From Verrucomicrobiota bacterium (GTDB taxonomy: Bacteria > Verrucomicrobiota > Verrucomicrobiia > Limisphaerales > UBA11358), in NCBI GenBank assembly GCA_021324235.1, contig JAJPJM010000094.1, positions 1-42,678 of the forward strand: 42,678 nt of DNA, in the 5' to 3' direction. The notes under the pieces were generated by a model that saw only the letters and a list, made by a program, of their open reading frames with translations, was not told where the DNA came from and ran no database searches. Each line of letters opens with the position of its first letter. The first letter of the stretch is position 1. The translations under genes and the position numbers were made by a program. Shown one piece after another: positions 13,558 to 22,040 of the stretch.

Positions 13558-15461
13558 GCGCCTCACTTTTCAGCAACGCTCACAACATGCTGCTGTCGCG
13601 GCTGGTGTGGGAAAATAAACAGCGGCTCTTTTACCAAATGCGCCATGACGGGTTGCGGCGCCGGCAGAAGCCGTTTCCCACCGCGGCGGACATGCATTAC
13701 CCGGAGATTGACATGGCGATCCGGAGGCTGAAGCCGTTCTGGATGGGCCAGGTGCAGAGCGGGGACCGGTTGGTTCAATTTATCTCGATGCAGGACCAGC
13801 TTGCGACGCTGACCGATTGCGCAGCCGATTATTTTGATTTTTACCTGACGCATCGCACGAAGTTTTTGCGCAAACTGCGCGTGGGCGTCGACCACATGCT
13901 GCTGCGCGGCCGCGGCGTGATCAAATGCACCGTCGACCCTTTCAACGGCTACCAGCTGGTGTTCGAAGCAGTCGACCCGCTGTTCATCATCATGCCGGAT
14001 TCCGCCATTGATTTTGACGACGCGGACGGCTTTGTTCACTGCCGGCAGATGACGGTGCCACAATACAAGCGGAACCGGCGATATAACCAGGACCAGGCGG
14101 CGCTGCGCCGGATTGTGGGCTCCGTCAACTTCGAGAATTATTCGACGCTCCTGCAGGACAAACGCATTCGCGAAGGCATCACGCACAACCGCAACCCCAA
14201 CGCCATACTGCTGTGGGAGCATTACACCAAAACCATGGGCGGTTGGACGGTGAACACCTATTGTCCGTACAACCCCGACGTGGAGGTCCGCCAACCCTTT
14301 GGGGTACCGTACAAAGTGGACGGCAAGGTGAGCCTGCCTTTCTTCTCTTTTGCCATGGAGGTGAAGGACGAAGGGTGGTACGCACCGCGCGGCCTGGGCG
14401 AACTGCTCGCGCCGGTGGAGCAGTACCTGACGAAGTTGTGGAACGAGAAAGCCGACGCCATGACTTTTGGCAACCGGCCGGTGTTCACGGCCGAGGGCGA
14501 GATCGGCAACACGGCGAATATCCGCTGGCAGCCGGGCGAGTTTATACCGCGGAATATCAAGGCCGTGCAGATGAGTCCGCTCCCGTTTTCGTTCGACCAG
14601 GAATTGATGTTCGCGCGCTCGATCGGCGAGGAGCAGTCGCAATCACCGGACTTCGGCATCACCAATTCCGCGCAACAACAGCAGGGCACCAAGCCGCGGA
14701 CCGCGACAGAAAACCAACGCATCAGCGCCTTGCAACAGGCCGGGACGAACGACAATGGCAACTTCTTCCGGGAAGACCTGGGACGGCTCTATAAGCACGC
14801 CTGGGGATTAATCTGCCAGTATCGTGACCGGGATTTTGCGTATTACGCCGCGGGCAAACTGGGCGTGCTGCCGGCGGAAGCCTTGCACGACAAATATTTG
14901 ATCGCTCCGGACGGATCTCCGGACGGTTGGAACCGCATGGCCAGGTTTCAGAAGTCCGTGGCCCGGCTGCAGCTGTGGAAGGGCGATCCCAATTGCGACC
15001 AGGACAAGTTGAAGCGCGATGTGATGGCTGCCGACGACGCGCAGTTTGCGCAAAAGGCCTTCATTCCATCCAACCTCAAAGCGGCGAGTGAATCGGAAGA
15101 TGAAGCGATGGAGATCGTGATCCTGGAGCAGGGTTTCCCGGCCGCGGTGTTGCCCGGCGAAGATCACGTGAGCCGGATCATGGTGGACGTGGGTTGGCTG
15201 GCAAAACAGGGCATGACCGGTTCGCCAATGGATCCCGTGGCCAAGCAACGGGTCTTCCAGCATCTGATGATGCACTTCCAATATCTCAAACAGCAACAGC
15301 CGCAGGTGGCCAAACAGATTTTATTGAAGATCAAGGCGCTCGAACAAACGCCACGCACGGCCGGCGCGCCCGCGCCAGGGAATACGAACTCCATACAGAA
15401 TGCTCCACCACAAGGGACGCCGGGCGCGCCGACCGGGCAACCGTTTAATCCCAGCTTATGA
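13554..15461 (+). CDS. portal protein
   Basis: The 635-residue protein starts at TTG 13554, which overlaps the preceding TGA (TTGA). It carries the expected alpha/beta wing and clip regions, including HRTKFLRKLRVGVDHMLLRG (about 102-121), GLGELLAPVEQYLTKLWNEK (about 282-301), and PRTATENQRISALQQAGTND (about 383-402), which match the podovirus and N4-like portal family. The position between TerL and the scaffold/capsid genes agrees. The C-terminus is Pro/Gly/Gln-rich and ends with TGQPFNPSL. Twelve copies would form the DNA entry and exit vertex. Confidence 0.85.
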   Translation: MSASLFSNAHNMLLSRLVWENKQRLFYQMRHDGLRRRQKPFPTAADMHYPEIDMAIRRLKPFWMGQVQSGDRLVQFISMQDQLATLTDCAADYFDFYLTHRTKFLRKLRVGVDHMLLRGRGVIKCTVDPFNGYQLVFEAVDPLFIIMPDSAIDFDDADGFVHCRQMTVPQYKRNRRYNQDQAALRRIVGSVNFENYSTLLQDKRIREGITHNRNPNAILLWEHYTKTMGGWTVNTYCPYNPDVEVRQPFGVPYKVDGKVSLPFFSFAMEVKDEGWYAPRGLGELLAPVEQYLTKLWNEKADAMTFGNRPVFTAEGEIGNTANIRWQPGEFIPRNIKAVQMSPLPFSFDQELMFARSIGEEQSQSPDFGITNSAQQQQGTKPRTATENQRISALQQAGTNDNGNFFREDLGRLYKHAWGLICQYRDRDFAYYAAGKLGVLPAEALHDKYLIAPDGSPDGWNRMARFQKSVARLQLWKGDPNCDQDKLKRDVMAADDAQFAQKAFIPSNLKAASESEDEAMEIVILEQGFPAAVLPGEDHVSRIMVDVGWLAKQGMTGSPMDPVAKQRVFQHLMMHFQYLKQQQPQVAKQILLKIKALEQTPRTAGAPAPGNTNSIQNAPPQGTPGAPTGQPFNPSL

Positions 15462-15712
15462 AAGTCGAGGTTCACATTGCGCCACCGGCCGGGTTTCACC
15501 CGGAGGGAGAAGTGAAGATGTTCGCGCCGATCTCAGACCCGAGCGCCTGCGTGCTGGTCCAGCAGTGGTCCGAAAGCCCGCTGATTGTGAACCCGCGCAA
15601 GGTTTGGGTGGCCGTGCAGACAGTGCGCGTGGACAAAATCAAATTCATTAGTGGCAGTGCCACTGGCGGTAATTATGAGCAAATTCCAAACAACCATCCC
15701 CGTCGATCTTAA
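15458..15712 (+). CDS. small unknown phage head-region protein
   Basis: The 84-residue protein starts at ATG 15458 in an ATGA overlap. It begins MKVEVHIAPPAGFHPEGEVK and has a Trp-rich core, looking like a small beta protein. Its 3' end overlaps the next gene by 38 bp. Function is unknown; its position suggests a head-assembly or virion accessory protein. Confidence 0.5.
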   Translation: MKVEVHIAPPAGFHPEGEVKMFAPISDPSACVLVQQWSESPLIVNPRKVWVAVQTVRVDKIKFISGSATGGNYEQIPNNHPRRS

Positions 15713-16052
15713 GGCCGTGCTCGACCAGCTGCCGGAGCGCAGTTTTGTGAACGGCATTTTGTTCGACGGCGAGAACGTGATCGTCCACTGGGAAAATGAC
15801 GATTACACGACGCCCTATACGTTTCCTTTGGAATGGGATCCAAAGCAGGGGGAGTTGCCGCAGCATGTCACCAAGGGAGCCAGGGCGCCGGTTTCGCCGA
15901 CTAAACCGGTAAACAAAGGCGGCGCGCAGCGCAATCTGTCCCGACAGCAACCGGGTTCGACGGCGACACCGGTGGCAAAAGGGACCAAAGATGCGGGCGT
16001 GCAAGCTACTGCCGCCATGAAGCCCAAGACGCCAACCCCCAAAGCCAAGTGA
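15675..16052 (+). CDS. unknown head-region protein with Pro/Thr/Lys-rich tail
   Basis: ATG 15675 is preferred over GTG 15651, because the folded part begins with MSKFQTTIPVDLKAVL. Residues 1-65 form a small alpha/beta domain with IVHWENDDYTTPYTFPLEWD. Residues 66-125 are low-complexity and basic (KPVNKGG, GTKDAGV, PKTPTPKAK). It lies between portal and scaffold genes and may be a minor head protein. The family is not recognised. Confidence 0.5.
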   Translation: MSKFQTTIPVDLKAVLDQLPERSFVNGILFDGENVIVHWENDDYTTPYTFPLEWDPKQGELPQHVTKGARAPVSPTKPVNKGGAQRNLSRQQPGSTATPVAKGTKDAGVQATAAMKPKTPTPKAK

Positions 16053-16519
16053 ATTTGATCTTATTAGCTCTCTGCGTCGTGTTCGCCGCCTGCTTGTACT
16101 GGGCGAAGCAGGACCTCGCCGATCTGCAGGGCGAACTGGACACGCGTGAGGCCGACTACGAGCGGCTGAAAAAGCAGCACGCTGAAGTGGTGCTGAAATA
16201 TTTCAACGAGGAGACCGGACCGCGATTTGACCGCGCGCCGGATTGGACTCCGGACGACGCGCTGGCGCTCGATGCTTTTCTCAAAACACCAGCCGGGCAG
16301 GCGTTGCGGCAACGTTTTGAAGTGGTGGCCGGAAACGTTTGCGTGGCCGGCTGTGCTGATGCGATGCACTCGGCCCATAGCGCGGGCATTGGGCACGGCT
16401 GGAACGAGGCCCTCCAGTGGTTTTTAAAACTTTCGCGGGTGACCGGCGAGCAGGTCACACAATCCGATCAACCCGAGGACGTGGACGAAGCGGCGTTGGT
16501 CGAACGGTTTTCGTCCTGA
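16049..16519 (+). CDS. membrane-anchored coiled-coil phage protein
   Basis: The 156-residue protein uses GTG 16049 in a GTGA overlap. Residues 2-15 are hydrophobic (NLILLALCVVFAAC) and could be a membrane anchor or, with the Cys at the end, an uncertain lipoprotein signal. A short coiled coil (LADLQGELDTREADYERLKK) follows. The C-terminal domain has two Cys (VCVAGC) and is acidic at the end. It resembles an assembly accessory protein in position, but I cannot name a family. Confidence 0.5.
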   Translation: MNLILLALCVVFAACLYWAKQDLADLQGELDTREADYERLKKQHAEVVLKYFNEETGPRFDRAPDWTPDDALALDAFLKTPAGQALRQRFEVVAGNVCVAGCADAMHSAHSAGIGHGWNEALQWFLKLSRVTGEQVTQSDQPEDVDEAALVERFSS

Positions 16520-16545
16520 TCCCGCGCGAGCGGGAATGAAGCAAC

Positions 16546-17673
16546 ATGAGCGTAGCGCTTGACGAGAATATGTCCGGTTTGGCGGACGCCGATGCACGTC
16601 TCGCCGCTTTGGAGTCAGCAGAGCTGACGGCCCAAAAAGCGAGCGGAGCGGGTGCGGTGCCGACTGACCAGGCAAAGCCGGACGCGGGCAAACCCGCGGC
16701 AGCGGATCCGGCGGCTGCACCAGGCAAGCAGGAGGCTCAGACCCCAGCGAAATCTTCTACCGACACACCAGCGGCGGCGGATGGCAAATCTGCCCCCAAT
16801 AGCGACACGAAAGATAATACGCCGGCAGCCAAACCGGAGGCCGGCAAAACGGACGCCAAGAGCAACTATACCAAAAGCCAGGAACGGCTGGAGCGGACCT
16901 GGGACAACGTCAATAAGCGCAAAGGTGACCTGGACACGCGCGAGCAACAGCTGACGCAACGCGAACAGCAGTTGCAGCAACGCGAGGCGCAATTCAAGGA
17001 CCAGGCCGAACGGGCGCAACAGCCGCAACACAAGCCGGAGGACTTCGAACGCGCAGCGCAATTGAAACTGCAGCGGGCGCAATCGTTGCACCAGCAGGCC
17101 GACGGAATCGAGGCCCGGGCCAAAAAGCTTGAGGACGACGGCAAATACACTGAAGCCGCCAAGGCGCAGGAGGAAGCCAAGGGTATCCGCAAAAAGGCGT
17201 ACCAGGAGGAAGGCAACGCCGAGGACCTGAAAGCGCACGCGGGTGAGCTGCGGAAAAATCCGCCGCCTACCCAGGCGCAACGGGATCAGCAACTCGAGAC
17301 GCAGCGCAAGGAATGGACCACCAAGGCGGCGGCCGAGTTCCCCGACCTGGCGAAGAAGGGGAGCGAGTTGCAAACGCGCGTGGCCAAAAGCTTGAATGAG
17401 CTTTGGAACACTGACCGGGTATTGGCGAGCCATCCTCAGATTATCTATTACGTGACGAAACTGGAGGCGGCGCAGACTGCGGCCGCTCGTGTGCCGGCGA
17501 TGGAGAAGGAACTGGGAGAACTGAAGGCAAAGGTGAAGGAATACGAAGCCCTCACAGCTCCCGGAGGCGAAGGCGCGGCCCAAAGGCCGGCGGCCGGAGA
17601 CCAGGCCAGGACCGACGCGGAAGAACGCGCCGAGCTTGGCCAAATGGCGGAGCAGGTGGGGACCATTCGTTGA
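16546..17673 (+). CDS. scaffolding-like head assembly protein
   Basis: The 375-residue protein starts at ATG 16546 and lies directly before the major capsid gene, the usual place for a scaffold. It is Ala/Lys/Glu/Gln-rich: residues 1-105 are low-complexity, 105-260 are a long coiled coil with repeated TREQQLTQREQQLQQREA-like heptads, and the C-terminus holds another helical segment (EKELGELKAKVKEYEAL). A small basic or helical C-terminal region is what binds capsid in known scaffolds. The assignment comes from order and composition, not from sequence homology. Confidence 0.65.
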   Translation: MSVALDENMSGLADADARLAALESAELTAQKASGAGAVPTDQAKPDAGKPAAADPAAAPGKQEAQTPAKSSTDTPAAADGKSAPNSDTKDNTPAAKPEAGKTDAKSNYTKSQERLERTWDNVNKRKGDLDTREQQLTQREQQLQQREAQFKDQAERAQQPQHKPEDFERAAQLKLQRAQSLHQQADGIEARAKKLEDDGKYTEAAKAQEEAKGIRKKAYQEEGNAEDLKAHAGELRKNPPPTQAQRDQQLETQRKEWTTKAAAEFPDLAKKGSELQTRVAKSLNELWNTDRVLASHPQIIYYVTKLEAAQTAAARVPAMEKELGELKAKVKEYEALTAPGGEGAAQRPAAGDQARTDAEERAELGQMAEQVGTIR

Positions 17674-17699
17674 CCGGTTAAACCTTTGCCCGTGTACAC

Positions 17700-18794
17700 A
17701 TGGGCGCAGCAATCTCAACGACGAATCCGGCGGATTTCGCCAATCGGTTACAAAAATACTTTTCGCGGCAGCTTTTAAAAGCGCTGCAATTCAACCTGAA
17801 ACTGGGCAGCTACGGCGTAGCCAAGGAACTGCCCGCCAACTCCGCGGCCAACACCATCCGCTTCTTCCGTCCGCGCAAAGCGAGCCGGACGAGCGTGGTC
17901 GCCCTGGCCGAAGGCGCGGCGCCGGCCAACCTCACCGAGGTGGCCATCGGCTTCGTGGACATCCAGCTGCAGCAACGCGGTGCGCTGGCAAAAATCTCCG
18001 ACATCGTCCGCGCGATCGACTTGCTCGACACACTCGATGTCTACACCAAGACCATGGGCGCAGACGCGGCCCTGGACTTCGACGCGGTCTGTTCGCACGC
18101 GATTTGTTCGCAGGCCGGCACGGCCGATGCCGACGGCACGGCCAACCCGATCCCCGTCGGGCAAACCACGATGTACGGCAGCAACACGTCGTTTGAGCGT
18201 TTTGCGGGCGTGGTGAACACCGGAGTGAGCGCCAACGATTGGGCAACCTTGGCCGGCAACACGATGGCGCAAGGCAAGATCACCCGTGCGGTGCACCTGG
18301 GCTGCATGACGCAGTTGCGCGTCAATTACGTGCCGATGGTCAACGGCAAATACCCGGTGGTGGTACCGCCGCAGGTGTTGTTCGACATGCGCCAGGATGG
18401 CACCTGGATCTCGGCCGCGGTGTTCGACGCGATCAAACAACGCGATTTGTGGAATTGGGCGGAGTTCGAGCTCGATGGAGGCATCTTCGTGGAGCAGAAC
18501 AATCCGTTCACCGAAAAGAACACCTACGGCACCTACGATTCGACAGGCGCCATTTTCTCGGTGCTTTATCTGGGCGAAGGCGCCTTTGGCGTGCCGAAGC
18601 TCAGCAGCAACACGGCCGGCAGCGATCCCCGGCAGCCCAGCATGATCGTGCTGAGCCAGCCGGACAAAGCCGACCCGCTCAACCAGGTGGTAACGCTTGG
18701 CTGGAAGGCCTTCTACCAGGCCGGCCTGCTCTTAACCAACGAAAACGACGTGCCGCACCTTGTGCAGCTGCGGTGCAAGGCAACTTTCTCATGA
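17700..18794 (+). CDS. major capsid protein, N4-gp56 type
   Basis: The 364-residue protein starts at ATG 17700 and has no obvious Shine-Dalgarno sequence. It shows the N4-gp56-type opening: FANRLQKYFSRQLLKALQFN, KELPANSAANTIRFFRPRKA, ALAEGAAPANLTEVAIGFVD, QLQQRGALAKISDIV, then VYTKTMGADAALDFDAV. The end carries NENDVPHLVQLRCKATFS. It forms the HK97-like shell of a short-tailed or N4-like virion. A short hairpin follows at 18819-18844, before the next gene. Confidence 0.88.
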   Translation: MGAAISTTNPADFANRLQKYFSRQLLKALQFNLKLGSYGVAKELPANSAANTIRFFRPRKASRTSVVALAEGAAPANLTEVAIGFVDIQLQQRGALAKISDIVRAIDLLDTLDVYTKTMGADAALDFDAVCSHAICSQAGTADADGTANPIPVGQTTMYGSNTSFERFAGVVNTGVSANDWATLAGNTMAQGKITRAVHLGCMTQLRVNYVPMVNGKYPVVVPPQVLFDMRQDGTWISAAVFDAIKQRDLWNWAEFELDGGIFVEQNNPFTEKNTYGTYDSTGAIFSVLYLGEGAFGVPKLSSNTAGSDPRQPSMIVLSQPDKADPLNQVVTLGWKAFYQAGLLLTNENDVPHLVQLRCKATFS

Positions 18795-18818
18795 CGTGAG
18801 GTCCTGAGGAACGGGCGA

Positions 18819-18844
18819 GCCCGGCGGCTGGATGCACGCCGGGC
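18819..18844 (+). other. hairpin after the major capsid gene
   Basis: GCCCGGCG (18819-18826) pairs perfectly with CGCCGGGC (18837-18844) around a 10-base loop. No T tract follows. It lies in an 87-bp gap, one of the few between coding regions here, and could stabilise the abundant capsid mRNA or partly limit read-through into the exported proteins. Confidence 0.4.
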
Positions 18845-18881
18845 AGCCCACTCAAACAAAAACCAACAAATTTTAAAACTC

Positions 18882-19499
18882 ATGAACACGATCAAAACCA
18901 TTTTACTGGGAGCCGCCCTCGCTGTGGCGATGGTGCTCCCGGCCGGCGCGAGCACGCTGGAAAATCCCAACGGTTACAACTTTTTTGCCGGAGTCGGCAA
19001 GAACCAGGGAAATACGAACAGCTTCTACGTGGCCGGCAATTACACGCTGAGCAACTCCACGCCGATCCTGCGCTACGCCAATGTGACCAGCGACACGGGC
19101 GTGCTGCAGTTCTATTCGCTGACCAACATGACATCGATCGTCAACCCGACGAACTCGGGGACAACGAACTTGATAGTCGTTTCCACCAATAACTACTCGG
19201 CCGGGCAGGTGGTGGTGATTAAACACATTGCCACGGACACCTACGAATGTCTGCCGCTGCAAACGGTGGCCAACACGAACCAACTGACGCTTGGGAACGC
19301 ACCGCTTTCGCAGTGCGCCACCGGAGATCAAATTTGGGTGGCTGGGGCGACCGGATCCATCAGCGCCGTGGGCACAAACCTGACAATTACCCAATCCGGG
19401 GAATTCCTCTACGCAGGGCAGTACAAAACGCCGTTGCTCATCACGGTAACCGGTACTGCCAAGGTCGGACTGAACTGCGTGGCCGGGGCCTACCAATAG
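18882..19499 (+). CDS. exported beta-rich protein beside the capsid gene
   Basis: The 205-residue protein starts at ATG 18882. A clear signal peptide (MNTIKTILLGAALAVAMVLP, AGA cleavage near residue 23) precedes a beta-rich domain with many Asn and Thr (TLENPNGYNFFAGVGKNQGN, TPILRYANV). The position right after the capsid would suit a head-decoration protein, but the signal peptide suggests secretion to the periplasm or cell surface, so it could act on the host instead. Family unknown. Confidence 0.6.
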   Translation: MNTIKTILLGAALAVAMVLPAGASTLENPNGYNFFAGVGKNQGNTNSFYVAGNYTLSNSTPILRYANVTSDTGVLQFYSLTNMTSIVNPTNSGTTNLIVVSTNNYSAGQVVVIKHIATDTYECLPLQTVANTNQLTLGNAPLSQCATGDQIWVAGATGSISAVGTNLTITQSGEFLYAGQYKTPLLITVTGTAKVGLNCVAGAYQ

Positions 19500-19501
19500 C
19501 C

Positions 19502-19927
19502 ATGAAGACACCATGTAAACCAGGCGGCCTCATGGTGGCCATTGGCGTGCCGAAAGGGGGCGCCGGTTCTGACGCCGGCGCCGGCACGCCGGACAGCTCT
19601 GACGGCAACGACGCACAGGAACCGCAGGACCAATCCGACGGCGGAAACGAGGATTGCGTTTCGCTTTCTGCGCTCGCGATGCCGGACCCGGATAACGGGG
19701 ACCAGATGGCACCGCCGCAGGTGGGCGACCGCGTGACTTATACCGTTGAGGGAACAGTCACCCGAGTGGACGGGGAGGAAGCGTACGTGAAACGCGAGAC
19801 AATCAACGGGCAGCCTGTGGAGCCTTCCCCCGACGATTCGGGTGCGCCTGGCGACCAGGACCAGGCTGACCAGGACGAACGCGAGCAGCTCGGCGATATG
19901 GCCGGGCAGATGGGAGGCATGTCTTGA
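19502..19927 (+). CDS. unknown acidic phage protein
   Basis: The 141-residue protein starts at ATG 19502, two bases after the previous stop. Residues 12-60 are low-complexity and acidic (DAGAGTPDSSDGNDAQEP). Residues about 75-105 form a beta segment with VGDRVTYTVEGTVTRVDGEE, a pattern known from phage virion-region proteins and resembling an SH3-like barrel. The C-terminus is Asp/Gln-rich. Confidence 0.55.
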   Translation: MKTPCKPGGLMVAIGVPKGGAGSDAGAGTPDSSDGNDAQEPQDQSDGGNEDCVSLSALAMPDPDNGDQMAPPQVGDRVTYTVEGTVTRVDGEEAYVKRETINGQPVEPSPDDSGAPGDQDQADQDEREQLGDMAGQMGGMS

Positions 19928-20268
19928 GCCAGCGCGTCCCGACCCAAACAGTTCCCAACGCCGGCGGCGGCTCTCTGGTCGCCAGCCGCGTGTTGAGCAC
20001 CAAAGGCTGCAAGCTGCTTTCGTTGCTTGTCTATAACAACAACGCCGCGCAGCAATTCATACAGGTGCACGAGACCAACGCGCTGCCGGCGGACGGATCG
20101 ATACCAAAATTGCCGGCGATCCCCGTGGGTGGGAAAAGCATCACGAATATCGATTTAGGCGTGAACGGGATCGACCTGGACGCGTTGACGGTGTGCAACT
20201 CGAGCACGCCGGACACTAAAACCATCGGAGCGGCCGACTGCGCGATCGCGGCCACAATTTTAGGGTGA
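19924..20268 (+). CDS. unknown virion-region protein
   Basis: The 114-residue protein uses TTG 19924 in a TTGA overlap. It is beta-rich with ISTKGCKLLSLLVYNNNAA-like strands and NALPADGSIPKLPAIPVGGK. Two Cys (TVCNSS and ADCAIA) are near the end. Many head and tail accessory proteins have this look, but no family is recognised. Confidence 0.5.
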   Translation: MSQRVPTQTVPNAGGGSLVASRVLSTKGCKLLSLLVYNNNAAQQFIQVHETNALPADGSIPKLPAIPVGGKSITNIDLGVNGIDLDALTVCNSSTPDTKTIGAADCAIAATILG

Positions 20269-21872
20269 AGAGTCGCGCACCATTCATCCTACTGGCGTTG
20301 CTCGCGGCGGTGTTCTCGATTTCACCACTGCGGGCGACGATCACCACCAGCCCGGGCGGTGGCGGAGGAGGCACCAACATTTTCAACGTCAATTCGAACG
20401 CCATTGCGACGAATAACGGGACGAGTTGGGGCCAGACCTTGGAAGCGCCGACCAATATGGTCACGGCCTCGGTTTGGCTCGGGTCAAGCAATGTGACCTT
20501 CCAGAGTTCAAACCCGGGTTCACCGATCGCAAACGAGGCCGCGGTCAGCAATGCCGTGCAGTATGCCATTTTGCAGACCGGGCGTAGCCCGGTTATCTAC
20601 GCGTCGGCCGGAGTTTATGACTTGTTGAACCAAAATCTCGTGAGCTCCACGGTCAGCTTTTCCTTGTTGGGCGCGGGTCGCGGGGTGACCTGGTTTTTTG
20701 ACTCGGCCGACACCAACACTACGGGCTTCCACGATATACCGTTTTTGCTGCGTGGAGGCTTGCAGGAGATGGGGAATTTTTCCTGTTCGAACGGGCTATA
20801 CATCAGTCCGGGCCCGAACAACCTGGCCGTGCCTGGCAAATGCTGGGTCCACGATATGGACTTCTACGCCAACGGACCGGGCGGAGGCATCGACTGCATT
20901 TTCATGTCGACGGTCAAACTCATGACCAATGACTTTGTGAACCTAGGTCTGCACAGCGGGTTTGACTCGTTTAACCTGAACGACAATTCCGCCGGCACGT
21001 TCAACGCGCAGGTGGACCTCACCTTCCAGAACGTTTGGTTCGACGCGGTGGCCACCACCAATTCGATCGACACAGTCAGCGGCGGAGTCACGATCCGAGG
21101 TTTTGCCGTCACTTCGGGAAGCAACAGTATTTTCCGGATCAACGACAGCAGGATCAATGCAGTGGCATTCACGCTCACCAATGGCGCGAGTCCGGTCGTT
21201 TGCGACGGCATATCCCTGGGGTCATCCGTTGCGGGCACTCCGCAATCCGGCAACCAGATATACCTGCATGCGACTACAATCACGACCAGCGCCACCAATG
21301 GAGTTACTCCGTACGACATCGCGTTCCGCACGGTGACCAATGTGACGGTCTACGTCGACCCAACCGACATCTGGAACCCAAGCAAGACCTTGTTCACCGG
21401 CTTCAGCAACCGGATCGTCTGCCTGAATAGTTACGGTATCAGCACCAACGTGCTGCTGGATGGCGTTTGGAAGGGAACTGAGACCATTCCCAACCTGACC
21501 ACTTACCTGGCCGCGATTCCGACGAACACGGCGCAACTGGTCTATTTTACGAATTTCACGCCGGCGGCTGCTACCTCCTTCACAAACATCACCGCGGGGA
21601 AGATAACCTTACGTTGTCCAATAGCATTTTCTGCCGGAGCGAGCAGCGGTACAGGATCCAATTTTGCAACCTGCGCCTTCAACGTGAATACGAACGGAGG
21701 CCTGGCGTATTCGGACAGTCCTTTCGTTTATAGCCTGGGCGTGACGACCAACGGCGGCGGACAAACCTGGCAATGCGATCTCGGTCCCGGCGATTTTATC
21801 CAATTTCAGTCCAGCACCTCCGGCAACGGCTCGCACGCGAATTTTGGGACGGCGACCGGCTACGTGAAATGA
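20265..21872 (+). CDS. tailspike-like protein with signal peptide (beta-helix)
   Basis: The 535-residue protein uses GTG 20265 in a GTGA overlap. A signal peptide (APFILLALLAAVFSISPLRA) is followed by a Gly-rich turn (GGGGGG). Residues about 90-330 show YASAGVYDLLNQNLVSS, repeated beta strands with NGLYISPG, GCW-like turns and SGSNSIFRINDSRINAV, the pattern of a parallel beta-helix with pectate-lyase or tailspike relations. The C-terminal part is beta-sandwich-like. It is a candidate receptor-binding or glycan-degrading protein. The signal peptide is odd for a phage tailspike. Confidence 0.55.
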   Translation: MKSRAPFILLALLAAVFSISPLRATITTSPGGGGGGTNIFNVNSNAIATNNGTSWGQTLEAPTNMVTASVWLGSSNVTFQSSNPGSPIANEAAVSNAVQYAILQTGRSPVIYASAGVYDLLNQNLVSSTVSFSLLGAGRGVTWFFDSADTNTTGFHDIPFLLRGGLQEMGNFSCSNGLYISPGPNNLAVPGKCWVHDMDFYANGPGGGIDCIFMSTVKLMTNDFVNLGLHSGFDSFNLNDNSAGTFNAQVDLTFQNVWFDAVATTNSIDTVSGGVTIRGFAVTSGSNSIFRINDSRINAVAFTLTNGASPVVCDGISLGSSVAGTPQSGNQIYLHATTITTSATNGVTPYDIAFRTVTNVTVYVDPTDIWNPSKTLFTGFSNRIVCLNSYGISTNVLLDGVWKGTETIPNLTTYLAAIPTNTAQLVYFTNFTPAAATSFTNITAGKITLRCPIAFSAGASSGTGSNFATCAFNVNTNGGLAYSDSPFVYSLGVTTNGGGQTWQCDLGPGDFIQFQSSTSGNGSHANFGTATGYVK

Positions 21873-22036
21873 AGCCGATGCATGAACATATCGCCGTGTT
21901 GGGGACAGCTGTGCTAGGCGCGGCGGTGAGTTTCACCGCCATCGAACATGGCCTGCGGGTGTTGATCCTGATCGGCTCAGCAATCTACGTGTGGCGGCGC
22001 GCGCTAAAAAAGCGGCTGCCCAAGGAAGAAGACTAA
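21869..22036 (+). CDS. small holin-like membrane protein
   Basis: The 55-residue protein starts at ATG 21869, overlapping the preceding stop by 4 bp. One hydrophobic stretch (IAVLGTAVLGAAVSF) and a second (LRVLILIGSAIYVW) are followed by a basic tail (RRALKKRLPKEED). A two-span topology with a charged end is compatible with a class II holin or an antiholin. It precedes another holin-like gene. Confidence 0.45.
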   Translation: MKPMHEHIAVLGTAVLGAAVSFTAIEHGLRVLILIGSAIYVWRRALKKRLPKEED

Positions 22037-22040
22037 AACT

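Noticed and set aside
13563-14642. Long minus-strand open frame under the portal gene
   Set aside because: It is His/Arg/Val-rich as expected for the antisense of a high-G+C gene, and the plus-strand portal gene has clear family features.
16615-17718. Long minus-strand open frame under the scaffold gene
   Set aside because: It is Leu/Arg/Phe-rich shadow coding from a Gln/Ala/Lys-rich gene, with no start signal or motif.
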